From Cunninghamia lanceolata (taxonomy: Eukaryota > Streptophyta > Pinopsida > Cupressales > Cupressaceae), in NCBI GenBank assembly GCA_027924645.1, contig BSBN01000293.1, forward strand, positions 8,146,501 to 8,210,500: a DNA stretch of 64,000 nt. Reading direction: 5' to 3'. Made by a program: the position numbers and the translations under genes. Of the stretch, positions 38,546 through 49,772 are shown piece by piece. Below the pieces are notes generated by a model. The model had not been told where the DNA came from and made no database searches. It saw nothing but the letters and a program-made list of their open reading frames with translations. The stretch's first letter is position 1, and the number at the start of each line of letters is the position of its first letter.

Positions 38546-39607
38546 GGCTTATCCCATTTTCATGGCATATGGTTTTACTGGGAGATTGGCCTTGCCTACC
38601 TTTCAAATTTACCTAGATTGGCATGCTTTTAGGGTGGTTTAGCATTTGGAAAGACAAATATTTTTCTATTTTTATTGGTTGTGCAATTGATATGCATTTT
38701 TCACTTTACATTGAAGTTGTGATTTACTCTAATGTGCTTATGCAGATTTAGGTGCAGGCAAATAGAATTGCACTTGAAGTTGCCTATCTATAGGTGCTTT
38801 TATATTATTAGGGTAATGCATCTTGCAAAATTGCTAGAATCATGTCACCCTTTGCCTCCTACCAGAGTCACTCCCATCCACATGGATGCAAACATGGACT
38901 TAGCCAGCCTATCAAAAGGAATCATGACTCTCGGTCACATAACTCTTGCCCTCCTAAAAGACTCAAGGATTGTGCTACCCTTGGATGCTATAGCCCTTCT
39001 CATGCACCATTGACCTCTCCAAATGGGTGTAGTCCCCTTGGTAAGCTATATTCCAACAAGTTTCTTATTCTCTTGGATCCGGCCATCTCTCATGTTTGTG
39101 CTCAACAACATGTAGATGAAGACCAAGAAGAAGAGGGTGCTTTCACTGGTTAAGAACCAATTGATTATGGTTTCATCCTCGCTAATGTATGGGCAAATCA
39201 GATGACCATGATCACCCCTGATGGTGGAGCTTTCACTTCCTAACAAATTTATTGTTGTTTGAGCTTGACCCTGTTAAAATTTATTTTGATCTATAATCTT
39301 ATTATTTAAGTTTGGTTCCACTTAGACTATAAAAGAGTGCCTTCTACCATCCACATTTTTGTATGAATAATATATTTTACTCCTTTTAGTTTATATTAAA
39401 AATAATAAAACCATTATTCATTAAAAAAATTGACCTTTTTTGTATTGTATTAAAAGCTAAAGATATAAAACTTTGTCAACACAAGAAGCTGCACGGTTCA
39501 CTAGATAAATGGGTCTACATATAGTTTGCAGCCTGCTGAGCTATACTTGCATTAGATGGCTCTGTACATAGCTTTATATGTTAAAGGAGTGTGTTAAGAA
39601 ACCAATA
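38546..39607 (+). mobile_element. LINE fragment, copy B, part after the element 1 insertion
   Basis: Continues the LINE interrupted at 7683 and is collinear with copy A (about 3790-5356, minus the MITE there). The open frames 38732-39013 and 38842-39153 match the frame at 4086-4304 in copy A only loosely and are decayed. Similarity to copy A stops at CCAATA (39607), where a sequence starting GGGGAGACGGCC begins. Confidence 0.6.
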
Positions 39608-40650
39608 GGGGAGACGGCCCCATAGTGGGTCAGGCTCCTATACTGGGTATAGGAGTTGACCAAACTAGGCCCATTACTTTTTTATAAGAGATCTTTTGAA
39701 TATTTGATTTTTTTCCAAAAATAAGACATACGGGGACCAATCAATGTTCCCATCACATTTGTTTACTTTTTAGTATTTTTTATTAATATTAGGTGGAATA
39801 CACAAATGATTAACAAGGATTTTAATACATAAATGCAACTAACATTATTTTGAACTTGTACACAAGTGGATGCAATAGAACTCAAAATGTCACATTAAAG
39901 CATTTATATTAATAAGTAAACATTCATATCTTCCAAGTAGATGACCAGCCATCAACCTAATTTAAGTTCCAAGTTGCATTATAATAAATAGTTTTAAACA
40001 TTTTTTCATTACAACATATCCCATCCAACATGGAGATCCATCCCAAAAAATGTGCATATATAAAAAGTTGGAGTCCCAAGTAAAATGTAATAGTGCCCAA
40101 GTGCACTCAAAACAGTGATAAATGCCCATATACTGGTCCCTTTTCCTTAATACCTGCAAAAAAGGCCACAGATAACCATGTAAGGCTCACCAAAATAGTA
40201 GTCAAAACAAGCTCGACAACAATTTATTAAAATCTAGCACAAACAACCCAAACAAGTATTCAACCAAATCAATCAACTCTCCATTAATTCCACACCAATC
40301 AAGTAGTTAAAACACATTAAAGGAAACCAACCAATTCAGAGCAAACAAGCATTCGACCAAATCAATCACCTCCCATATTTAATACCAAATTCAAATTTAT
40401 AGAAATCCATCAAATCATTCAAATGAAGTGTAATAAAAATAATTTGAACCAATCAAATGAGAGTGCACATATCACAAACACTAAATTCCAAGTTTTCTTA
40501 TGTAAACCCCAAGTTTTCCTACATAAATTCCAACATCCCATACACAAGACTCAAGACTTATGGAGGCTTGGAATTGTAGAGTTCTATCAACATTCAGGTA
40601 AGTTCAATATTCCAACATCACTGCAATGTCTGTTTCCATTTCAAATGTTT
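39608..40650. other. Unassigned sequence between the two transposons
   Basis: Starts GGGGAGACGGCCCCATAG, like the start of the MITE at 4625, which suggests a related insertion into LINE copy B. A possible far end is GGTCCCTTTTCC at about 40136-40147, but the sequence after it does not resume the LINE, so the borders are not established. No gene is recognised. Confidence 0.35.
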
Positions 40651-40654
40651 GTTA
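40651..40654. repeat. Target-site duplication GTTA, left copy of element 2
   Basis: GTTA directly precedes GGGTAAGTGC at 40655 and is repeated at 61626-61629. Confidence 0.85.
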
Positions 40655-41540
40655 GGGTAAGTGCAGGAAGATGGGGGGCCAAAAAGGGGTCTTAAGTGGC
40701 CACTTTTTTTCTAAAATCAGGAAATACTGGCCTTGGATGAGAAATTGAGCATAGTTACACTCAAAATTTGGAGATGCAACCAAAACAATGTTCCTAGTGT
40801 TACCGGTCTACTTTCTAAACTAATATTTTGTTTTGAAAATGGCATAGATTAAGGGGTTCAAAAGAGGGAGCCACAGAAATTGGTGTTGTTTCTGTCAAAA
40901 AAACATAACATAGCATGTTTTGTGGCTCCCTCAAAAGGTCAACTTTTTTTTGGTATTTTTAAAATCACTTCAGTGAGAAATTAGCTAATAGCATGTAGTT
41001 TATGCCTGATTTTTTTGATAATTTTTTAATGAATATTTGATTTTTTACTAATTTTCAAAGTGGACACATCCTAAAAAATAGAATTTTGGCCATGCTACCC
41101 CTATAAATTTTGAAAACTAATGGAAAATCATTTTTTTATTTTTTTAATATTTGTAGAATGAAGTCTAGTTTCTAAATATGTAATTTTTTTGAAATTTGAA
41201 TGAATAGTTATTTTACAATGAAAAAAAGACCAAATAGTGGTTTTTGCATAAAAAGGGACACACAAACAAAAGAAATTAAAGATGAAAGGCTTAACATTGT
41301 TAAAATGTGAAAAAAATTACATTGTCAAATAGCTAAGAGAAAGCCTAACATTACCCATGTGTTCAATTTGTTCAACCTTGAAACACGTGCAAATCTGAGG
41401 ATTAACACGAACGAAATTATGTGAAATTTTGAAGAATATAGAAAAACATGTCTGTGACTATTCATAAGGCACTCCAAGCCTTTGGGTTGGAAATCCAAAT
41501 AAAATCCCAAGCCCAAGGCTTGGGATTCCCAAAGCAAGAC

Positions 41541-41574
41541 ATAACGCGAGCACATTATAATGCACTCGCGTTAT
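41541..41574. repeat. CpG palindrome cluster, end B of element 2
   Basis: ATAACGCGAGCACATTATAA overlapping a second unit ending GCACTCGCGTTAT. Confidence 0.85.
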
Positions 41575-41627
41575 GTTTTGCCTTGCATTTTTCCTTTCCT
41601 GCGAGTCTGTTGTTTGTCATGTTTGAT

Positions 41628-41661
41628 ATAATGCGAGTGCATTATAACATGCTCGCGTTAT
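41628..41661. repeat. CpG palindrome cluster, end B of element 2 (second)
   Basis: ATAATGCGAGTGCATTATAA overlapping ACATGCTCGCGTTAT. It lies directly beside the start of the telomere-like array. Confidence 0.85.
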
Positions 41662-41690
41662 GTTCCCCTCAAATTTTTTTACATTCAAGG

Positions 41691-44600
41691 CTATTAATCA
41701 TGAGGGTTAAGGGATAAGGGATAGAGTTGGAGGGTTTAGGGATAAGGGATTAGTGTTTAAGGTATAGTATTGAGCCCATTGAGGGTCTAGAAATAGGGAT
41801 AGCATTTAGGGTTTAGGGATGAGGGATGACAGATTAGGGTTGAGGGTTTAGGGTTTAGGGATAGGGTTGAGGGTTGAGGGATCAGAGTTAAGGGTTGAGG
41901 GATTAGGGTTTGACATTGAGGGTTGAGGGTTGAGGTTCAAGGGTCAAGGGTTTAGGGTCGAGGGATTAGGGTTAAAGTAGAGTGTGGAGGGTGTAAGGAT
42001 TAGGGATACGATTGGAGGGTTTATGGATAAGGGATTAGGGTTTAAGGTATAGTATCGAGTCTATTAAGGGTTTAGGAATAGGGATAGCATTTAGGGTTTA
42101 GGGATGAGGGATTAGAGTTGAGGGATGATGGATTAGGGTTGAGGGTTGAGGGATAAGGGTTTAGGGATAAGGTTTAGGGTTGAGGGTTGAGGGATTAGGG
42201 TTTAAGGTATAGTGTTGAGGGTTGAGGGTTGAGGGTTTAGGATTAGGGTTTAGGGTTGACGGATTAGCATTTAATGTTGAGGTTAGGGTTAGAGTGTCGA
42301 GGGTAGAGGGATTAGGGATAGGGTTTAGGGTTGAAGGTTTAAGGATTGAGGGTTGAGACTTTAGGGATGAGGGTTTAAGGCTTAAGATATAGTGTCAAGT
42401 GTTGAGGGTGTAGGGATAGGGTTTAAGTTTTAAGGGTTAAGGGTTGAGGGATAAGGATTAGGGTTTAAGGTATAGTGTTGAGGGTTGAGGGATCAGAGTT
42501 AAGGGTTGAGGGATTAGGGTTTGCCGTTAAGGGTTGAGGGTTGAGGTTGTAGGGTCAAGGGTTTAAGGATAGGGTTGAGGGTCAAGGAATTAGGGTTAAA
42601 GTAGAGTGTGGAGGGTATAAGGATTAGGGATAGGGTTGGAGGGTTTAGGGATAAGGGATTAGGGTTTAAGGTATAGTATCAATTCTATTGAGGGTGTAGG
42701 AATAGGGATAGCATTTAGGGTTTAGGGATGAGGGATTAGAGTTGAGGGATGACGGATTAGCGTTGAGGGTTGAGGGATTAGGGTTTAGGGATAAGGTTTA
42801 GGGTTGAGGGCTGAGGGATTAGGGTTTAAGGTATAGTGTTGAGGGTTGATGGTTTAGGGATACGGTTTAGGTTTGAGGGATTAGGGTTTAGGGTTGATGA
42901 ATTAGGCTTTAATGTTGAGAGTTGAGGGTTGAGGATTGAGGGTTGAGGTTGAGGGATAGGGTTAATGGTCAAGGAATTAGGGTTAAATAAGAGTGTTGAG
43001 GGTAGATGGATTAGGGTTTAAGGTATAGTATCGAGCCTGCTGAGGGTCTAGGAATAGGGATAGTGTTTAGGGTTTAGGAATGAGGGATTAGAGTTGAGGG
43101 ATGATGGATGACAGATTAGGGTTGAGGGTTGAGGGATTAGGGTTTAGGGAAAAGGTTTAGGGTTAAGGTTGAGGGATTAGGGTTTAAGGTATAGTGTTGA
43201 GGGTTTAGGGATAGGGTTTAGGGTTGAGGGATTAGAGTGAAGGGTTGAGGGATTAGAATTTGACGTTGAGGGTTGAGGGATAGGGTTGAAGGTCAAGGGA
43301 TCAGAGTTAAGGGTTGAGGGATTAGGGTTTGATGTTGAGGGTTGAGGGTTGAGGTTCAAGGGTCAAGGGTTTAGGGATAGGGTTGAGGGTCGAGGAATTA
43401 GGGTTAAAGTAGAGTGTGGAGGGTATAAGGATTAGTGATAGGGTTGGAGGGTTTAGGGATAAGCGATTAGAGTTTAAGGTATAGTATCGAGTCTATTGAG
43501 GATTTAGGAACAAGGATAGCATTTAGGGTTTAGGGATGAGGGATTAGAGTTGAGGGATGATGGATTAGGGTTGAGGGTTGAGGGATTAGGGTTGAAGGTA
43601 TAGTGTCGAGGGTTGAGGGTTTAAGATTAGGGTTTAGGGTTGATGGATTAGCATTTAATGTTGAGGTTAGGGTTAGAGTGTCGAGGGTAGAGAGATTAGG
43701 GATAGGGTTTAGGGTTGAAGGTTTAAGGATTGAGGGTTGAGGCTTTAGGGATGAGGGTTTAAGGCTTAAGATATAGTGTCAAGTGTTGAGGGTGTAGGGA
43801 TAGGGTTTAAATTTTAAGGGTTAAGGGTTGAGGGATAGGGATTAGGGTTTAAGGTATAGTGTTGAGGGTTGATGGTTTTGGGATAGGGTTTAGGTTTGAG
43901 GGATTAGGGTTTAGGGTTGATGAATTAGGGTTTAATGTTGAGAGTTGAGTGTTGAGGGTTGAGGGTTGAGGTTGAGGGATAGGGTTAATGGTCAAGGGAT
44001 GAGGGTTAAATAAGAGTGTCGAGGGTAGAGGGATTAGAGTTTAAGGTATAGTATCGAGCCTATTGAGGGTCTAGGAATAGGGATAGCGTTTAGGGTTTAG
44101 GGATGAGGGATTAGCGTTGAGGGATGACGGATGATAGATTAGGGTTGAGGGTTGAGGGATTAGGGTTTAGGGACAAGGTTTAGGGTTAGGGTTGAGGGAT
44201 TAGGGTTTAGGGACAAGGTTTAGGGTTAGGGTTGAGGGATTAGGGTTTAAGGTATAGTGTTAAGGGTTTAGGGTTGAGGGTTTAGGGATAGGGTTGAGGG
44301 TCGAGGGATCAGAGTTAAGGGTTGAGGGATTAGGGTTTGACGTCAAGGGTTGAGGTTCAAGGGTCAAGGGTTTAGGGATAGGGTTGAGGGTCAAGGAATT
44401 AGGGTTAAAGTAGAGTGTGGAGGGTATAAGGATTAGGGATAGGGTTGGAGGGTTTAGGGATAAGGAATTAGAGTTTAAGGTATAGTATCGAGTCTGTTGA
44501 GGGTTTAGGAATAGGGATAGCATTTAGGGTTTAGGGATGAGGGATTAGAGTTGAGGGATGATGGATTAGGGTTGAGGGTTGAGGGATTAGGGTTTAGGGA

Positions 44601-47600
44601 TAAGGTTTAGGGTTGAGGGTTGAGGGATTAGGGTTTAAGGTATAGGATTGAGGGTTCAGGCTTTAGGGATGAGGGTTTAAGGCTTAAAATATAGTGTCAA
44701 GTGTTGAGGGTGTAGGGATAGGGTTTAAATTTTAAGGGTTAAGGGTTGAGGGATAGGGATTAGGGTTTAAGGTATAGTGTTGAGGGTTGATGGATCAGAG
44801 TTAAGGGTTGAGGGTTGAGGTTCGAGGGTCAAGGGTTTAGGGATAGGGTTGAGGTTCAAGGGATTAGGGTTAAAGTAGAGTGTGGAGGGTGTAAGGATTA
44901 GGGATAGGGTTGGAGGGTTTAGGGATAAGGGATTAGAGTTTAAGGTATAGTATCGAGTCTGTTGAGGGTTTAGGAATAGGGATAGCATTTAGGGTTTAGG
45001 GATGAGGGATTAGAGTTGAGGGATAATGGATTAGCGTGGAGGGTTGAGGGATTAGGGTTTAGGGATAAGGTTGATGGTTGATGGTTGAGGGATTAGGGTT
45101 TAAGGTATAGTGTTGAGGGTTGAGGGTTGAGGGTTTAGGATTAGGGTTTAGGGTTGATGGATTAGCATTTAATGTCGAGGTTAGGGTTAGAGTGTCAAGG
45201 GTAGAGGGATTAGGGATATGGTTTAGGGTTGAAGGTTTAAGGATTGAGGGTTGAGGCTTTAGGGATGAGGGTTTAAGGCTTAAGATATAGTGTCAAGTGT
45301 TGAAGGTGTAGGGATAGGGTTTAAGTTTTAAGGGTTAAGGGTTGAGGGATAGGGATTAGGGTTTAAGGTATAGTGTTGAGGGTCGAGGGATCGGAGTTAA
45401 GGGTTGAGGGATTAGGGTTTGACATTGAGGGTTGAGGGTTGAGGTTCGAGGGTCAAGGGTTTAGGGATTGGGTCGAGGGTCGAGGAATTAGGGTTAAAGT
45501 AGAGTGTATAGGGTATAAGGATTAGGGATAGGGTTGGAGGGTTTAGGGATAAGGGATTAGGGTTTAAGGTTTAGTATCGATTCTGTTAAGGGTGTAGGAA
45601 TAGGGATAGCCTTTAGGGTTTAGGGATGAGGGATTAGAGTTGAGGGATGACGGATTAGGGTTGAGGGTTGAGGGATTAGGGCTTAGGGATAAGGTTTAGG
45701 GTCAAGGGTTGAGGGATTAGGGTTTAAGGTATAGTGTTGAGGGTTTAGGGATAGGGTTTAGGGTTGAGGGATTAGAGTGAAGGGTTGAGGGATTAGGATT
45801 TGACGTTGAGGGTTGAGGGTTTAGGGTTTAGGGTTTACGGTTAGGGTTAAGAGATGAGGGATCAGAGTTAAGGGTTGAGGGATTAGGGTTTAGCGTCGAG
45901 GGTTGAGGGTTGAGGTTTGAGGGTTAAGGGTTTAGGGATAGGGTTGAGGTTGAAGGGATTAGGGTTTAAGGTATAGTGTTGAGGGTTGATGGATCAAAGT
46001 TAAGGGTTGAGGGATTAGGGTTTGACGTTAAGGGTTGAGGGTTGAGGTTCGAGGGTCAAGGGTTTAGGGATAGGGTTGAGGTTCAAGGGATTAGGGTTAA
46101 AGTAGAGTGTGGAGGGTGTAAGGATTAGGGATAGGGTTGGAGGGTTTAGGGATAAGGGATTAGAGTTTAAGGTATAGTATCGAGTCTGTTAAGGGTTTAT
46201 GAATAGGGATAGCATTTAGGGTTTAGGGATGAGGGATTAGAGTTGAGGGATAATGGATTAGGGTGGAGGGTTGAGGGATTAGGGTTTAGGGATAAGGTTT
46301 AGGGTTGATGGTTGAGGGATTAGGGTTTAAGGTATAGTGTTGAGGGTTGAGGGTTGAGGGTTTAGGATTAGGGTTTAGGGTTGACGGATTAGCATTTAAA
46401 GTCGAGGTTAGGGTTAGAGTGTCGAGGGTAGAGGGATTAGGGATATGGTTTAGGGTTGAAGGTTTAAGGATTGAGGGTTGAGGCTTTAGGGATGAGGGTT
46501 TAAGGCTTAAGATATAGTGTCAAGTGTTGAAGGTGTAGGGATAGGGTTTAAGTTTTAAGGGTTAAGGGTTGAGGGATAGGGATTAGGGTTTAAGGTATAG
46601 TGTTGAGGGTCGAGGGATCAGAGTTAAGGGTTGAGGGATTAGGGTTTGACATTGAGGGTTGAGGGTTGAGGTTCGAGGGTCAAGGGTTTAGGGATAGGGT
46701 CGAGGGTCAAGGAATTAGGGTTAAAGTAGAGTGTATAGGGTATAAGGATTAGGGATAGGGTTGGAGGGTTTAGGGATAAGGGATTAGGGTTTAAGGTATA
46801 GTATCGATTCTGTTAAGGGTGTAGGAATAGGGATAGCCTTTAGGGTTTAGGGATGAGGGATTAGAGTTGAGGGATGACGGATTAGGGTTGAGGGTTGAGG
46901 GATTAGGGTTTAGGGATAAGGTTTAGGGTCGAGGGTTGAGGGATTAGGGTTTAAGGTATAGTGTTGAGGGTTTAGGGATAGGGTTTAGGGTTGAGGGATT
47001 AGAGTGAAGGGTTGAGCGATTAGGATTTGACGTTGAGGGTTGAGGGTTTAGGGTTTAGGGTTTAGGGTTAGGGTTGAGAGATGAGGGATCAGAGTTAAGG
47101 GTTGAGGGATTAGGGTTTGACATCGAGGGTTGAGGGTTGAGGTTTGAGGGTTAAGGGTTTAGGGATAGGGTTGAGGTTGAAGGGATTAGGGTTTAAGGTA
47201 TAGTGTTGAGGGTTGATGGATCAAAGTTAAGGGTTGAGGGTTGAGGTTCGAGGGTCAAGGGTTTAGGGATAGGGTTGAGGTTCAAGGGATTAGGGTTAAA
47301 GTAGAGTGTGGAGGGTGTAAGGATTAGGGATAGGGTTGGAGGGTTTAGGGATAAGGGATTAGAGTTTAAGGTATAGTATCGAGTCTGTTGAGGGTGTAGG
47401 ATTAGGGATAGCATTTAGGGTTTAGGGATGAGGGATTAGAGTTGAGGGATAATGGATTAGGGTTGAGGGTTGGGGGATTAGGGTTTAGGGAGAAGGTTTA
47501 GGGTTGATGGTTGAGGGATTAGGGTTTAATGTATAGTGTTGAGGGTTGAGGGTTGAGGGTTTAGGATTAGGGTTTAGGGTTGACGGATTAGCATTTAATG

Positions 47601-48850
47601 TCGAGGTTAGGGTTAGAGTGTCAAGGGTAGAGGGATTAGGGATATGGTTTAGGGTTGAAGGTTTAAGGATTGAGGGTTGAGGCTTTAGGGATGAGGGTTT
47701 AGGGTTTAAGGCTTAAGATATAGTGTCAAGTGTTGAAGGTGTAGGGATAGGGTTTAAGTTTTAAGGGTTAAGGGTTGAGGGATAGGGATTAGGGTTTAAG
47801 GTATAGTGTTGAGGGTCGAGGGATCAGAGTTAAGGGTTGAGGGATTAGGGTTTGACATTGAGGGTTGAGGGTTGAGGTTCGAGGGTCAAGGGTTTAGGGA
47901 TAGGGTCGAGGGTCGAGGAATTAGGGTTAAAGTAGAGTGTATAGGGTATAAGGATTAGGGATAGGGTTGGAGGGTTTAGGGATAAGGGATTAGGGTTTAA
48001 GGTACAGTATCGATTCTATTAAGGGTGTAGGAATAGGGATGGCCTTTAGGGTTTAGGGATGAGGGATTAGAGTTGAGGGATGACGGATTAGGGTTGAGGG
48101 TTGAGGGATTAGGGTTTAGGGATAAGGTTTAGGGTCGAGGGTTGAGGGATTAGGGTTTAAGGTATAGTGTTGAGGGTTTAGGGATAGGGTTTAGGGTTGA
48201 GGGATTAGAGTGAAGGGTTGAGGGATTAGGATTTGACGTTGAGGGTTGAGGGTTTAGGGTTTAGGGTTTAGGGTTAGGGTTGAGAGATGAGGGATCAGAG
48301 TTAAGGGTTGAGGGATTAGGGTTTGACGTTGAGGGTTGAGGGTTGAGGTTTGAGGGTTAAGGGTTTAGTGATAGGGTTGATGTTGAAGGGATTAGGGTTT
48401 AAGGTATAGTGTTGAGGGTTGATGGATCAAAGTTAAGGGTTGAGGGATTAGGGTTTGACGTTAAGGGTTGAGGGTTGAGGTTCGAGGGTCAAGGGTTTAG
48501 GGATAGGGTTGAGGTTCAAGGGATTAGGGTTAAAGTAGAGTGTGGAGGGTGTAAGGATTAGGGATAGGGTTGGAGGGTTTAGGGATAAGGAATTAGAGTT
48601 TAAGGTATAGTATCGAGTCTGTTGAGGGTGTAGGATTAGGGATAGCATTTAGGGTTTAGGGATGAGGGATTAGAGTTGAGGGATGACACATTAGGGTTGA
48701 GGGATTAGGATTTGACGTTGAGGGTTGAGGGTTTAGGGATAGGGTTGAGGGTTGAGGGATTAGGATTTGACGTTGAGGGTTGAGGGTTGAGGGTTGAGGG
48801 ATCAGAGTTAAGGGTTGAGGGATTAGGGTTTGACGTTGAGGGTTGAGGGT
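41691..48850. repeat. Degenerate telomere-like array, G-rich on + (element 2)
   Basis: About 7.2 kb of variants of the plant telomere unit: TTTAGGG, TTGAGGG, ATTAGGG, GATAGGG and TTAAGGG in mixed order. A long higher-order repeat of about 1.2 kb is visible. For example, the phrase TATCGATTCTRTTAAGGG recurs at about 45577, 46803 and 48006, and TATCGAGTCTGTT at about 44951, 46170, 47380 and 48612. Earlier parts (41700-44700) have similar blocks in a less regular order. Runs of GGG every 6-7 bases give high G-quadruplex potential on the + strand. Minus-strand open frames rich in LNPQPSTLNP are translations of the repeat. Confidence 0.95.
44767..48660. repeat. Higher-order repeat, about three units of 1.2 kb
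   Basis: Near-identical blocks within the telomere-like array, spaced about 1.20 to 1.23 kb. The same decayed phrase with the same neighbours occurs at 44951, 46170, 47380 and 48612. This implies recent tandem amplification of a long block, by unequal exchange or a similar process, rather than addition of short units by telomerase. Confidence 0.8.
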
Positions 48851-49772
48851 ATTTTCTATCAAGAACTTGATTATGAGGGCTTGCCCCTTATTGTTATGCC
48901 TATCATATGGAAGAGCATCTGGCAAGCCCTTGCAGGAAAAAGATGTGATCAATGTAAAGGATGTGATGAATCTATAGCAGGACAAAACACGAGCGCATTA
49001 TAGCGCGAGCGCATTATAACACGCTCGCGTTTTGTATTTCTATTGAAATGGTAAAAAAGTGGTTACCCCCGTGATCTAGGCCCACATGCTTTGTTTTCTT
49101 ACTGATTCTGCATGTGCTCTGACAAAAAGAAGTGCTTTCATGCTATTGGGAAGTTCACATGCACATTTGACACATTGTACCACCTTTGCATGGTCTTTCC
49201 ACCACCTTTTCTGCTTTGCCAACTTGAGAAGGAGGAAATAACATAGTTTTCACACCAAGTTTGATATATATCTATTCAAGTTTCAATTTTTGTAGTGTTG
49301 CAATGTTAATTGTGATTCAATTTTAGGAATTTAACATTGAAAAGGAAGCAAGTGGTGAAAAACTCAAATTGTTGAGGAGTTTGATGCAAGAAAATAAAAA
49401 CACTACATTATTGGGTACTCTCTCCATTCAAATCTTCAGTTTTTAGGTATGTCAAGTCTTTACATGCATGTTCTTTACATTTTCCTTATTTCAGATTGAA
49501 TTACTTTATCATGCTTTATCATACATGTTTAAAATAGACATATTCCCAATCAAGAAAGCAGTCTACAATCTTACATGATGCCATGTATATTTTCTACACT
49601 TGGGCTCTTTAATAATTATGTGTAATAAACAAACCTTAACATACCATGATGTCAAACTATACAAGAATAAATCCTTACAACATAAAAAAAATACAATCCC
49701 ACTATTATCTTGTATTCATTTCTTAGCAACTAATATTGGTCTCTTTATCATGCTACAGACAAATTCTCTGTC
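48851..49772 (+). promoter_or_regulatory. Array border, palindromes and transposase leader (element 2)
   Basis: 48851-48983 is a unique border whose last part (CTATAGCAGGACAAAAC) matches element 1. A palindrome cluster follows, then about 740 bp up to the transposase ATG that is conserved in element 1. A possible splice acceptor TTCAATTTTAG lies near 49325, so a 5' untranslated exon is possible. As the only conserved DNA upstream of the transposase, this is the likely promoter region. Confidence 0.5.
48984..49033. repeat. CpG palindrome cluster, transposase side of the array (element 2)
   Basis: Three palindromic units in tandem, including undamaged GCGCGAGCGC and CACGCTCGCG cores. Among the best preserved clusters in the window. 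Confidence 0.88.

Larger units (their letters stand above)
40655..41690. repeat. End B of element 2, about 1 kb conserved subterminal region
   Basis: Reverse complement of 37508-38541. It starts with the terminal repeat, then contains the hairpin near 41507-41528 and two palindrome clusters. It ends with a border (ACATTCAAGGCTATTAATCATG, near 41680-41702) that is also present in element 1. Confidence 0.88.

Noticed and set aside
39608..40147. A complete second MITE with GGGGAGACGGCC ends
   Set aside because: The candidate right end is only loosely inverted and the LINE does not resume after it, so the borders cannot be supported.
31612..48850. A chromosome end or a fused-telomere scar
   Set aside because: The arrays are degenerate, sit inside two bounded transposons with the same borders and polarity, and have transposon sequence on both sides. 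Head-to-head fusion would not place end B sequence and a LINE between the arrays.
31612..48850. CRISPR-like or coding repeats in the arrays
   Set aside because: No constant repeat with unique spacers. Open frames with LNPQPSTLNP-type residues are translations of telomere-like units.
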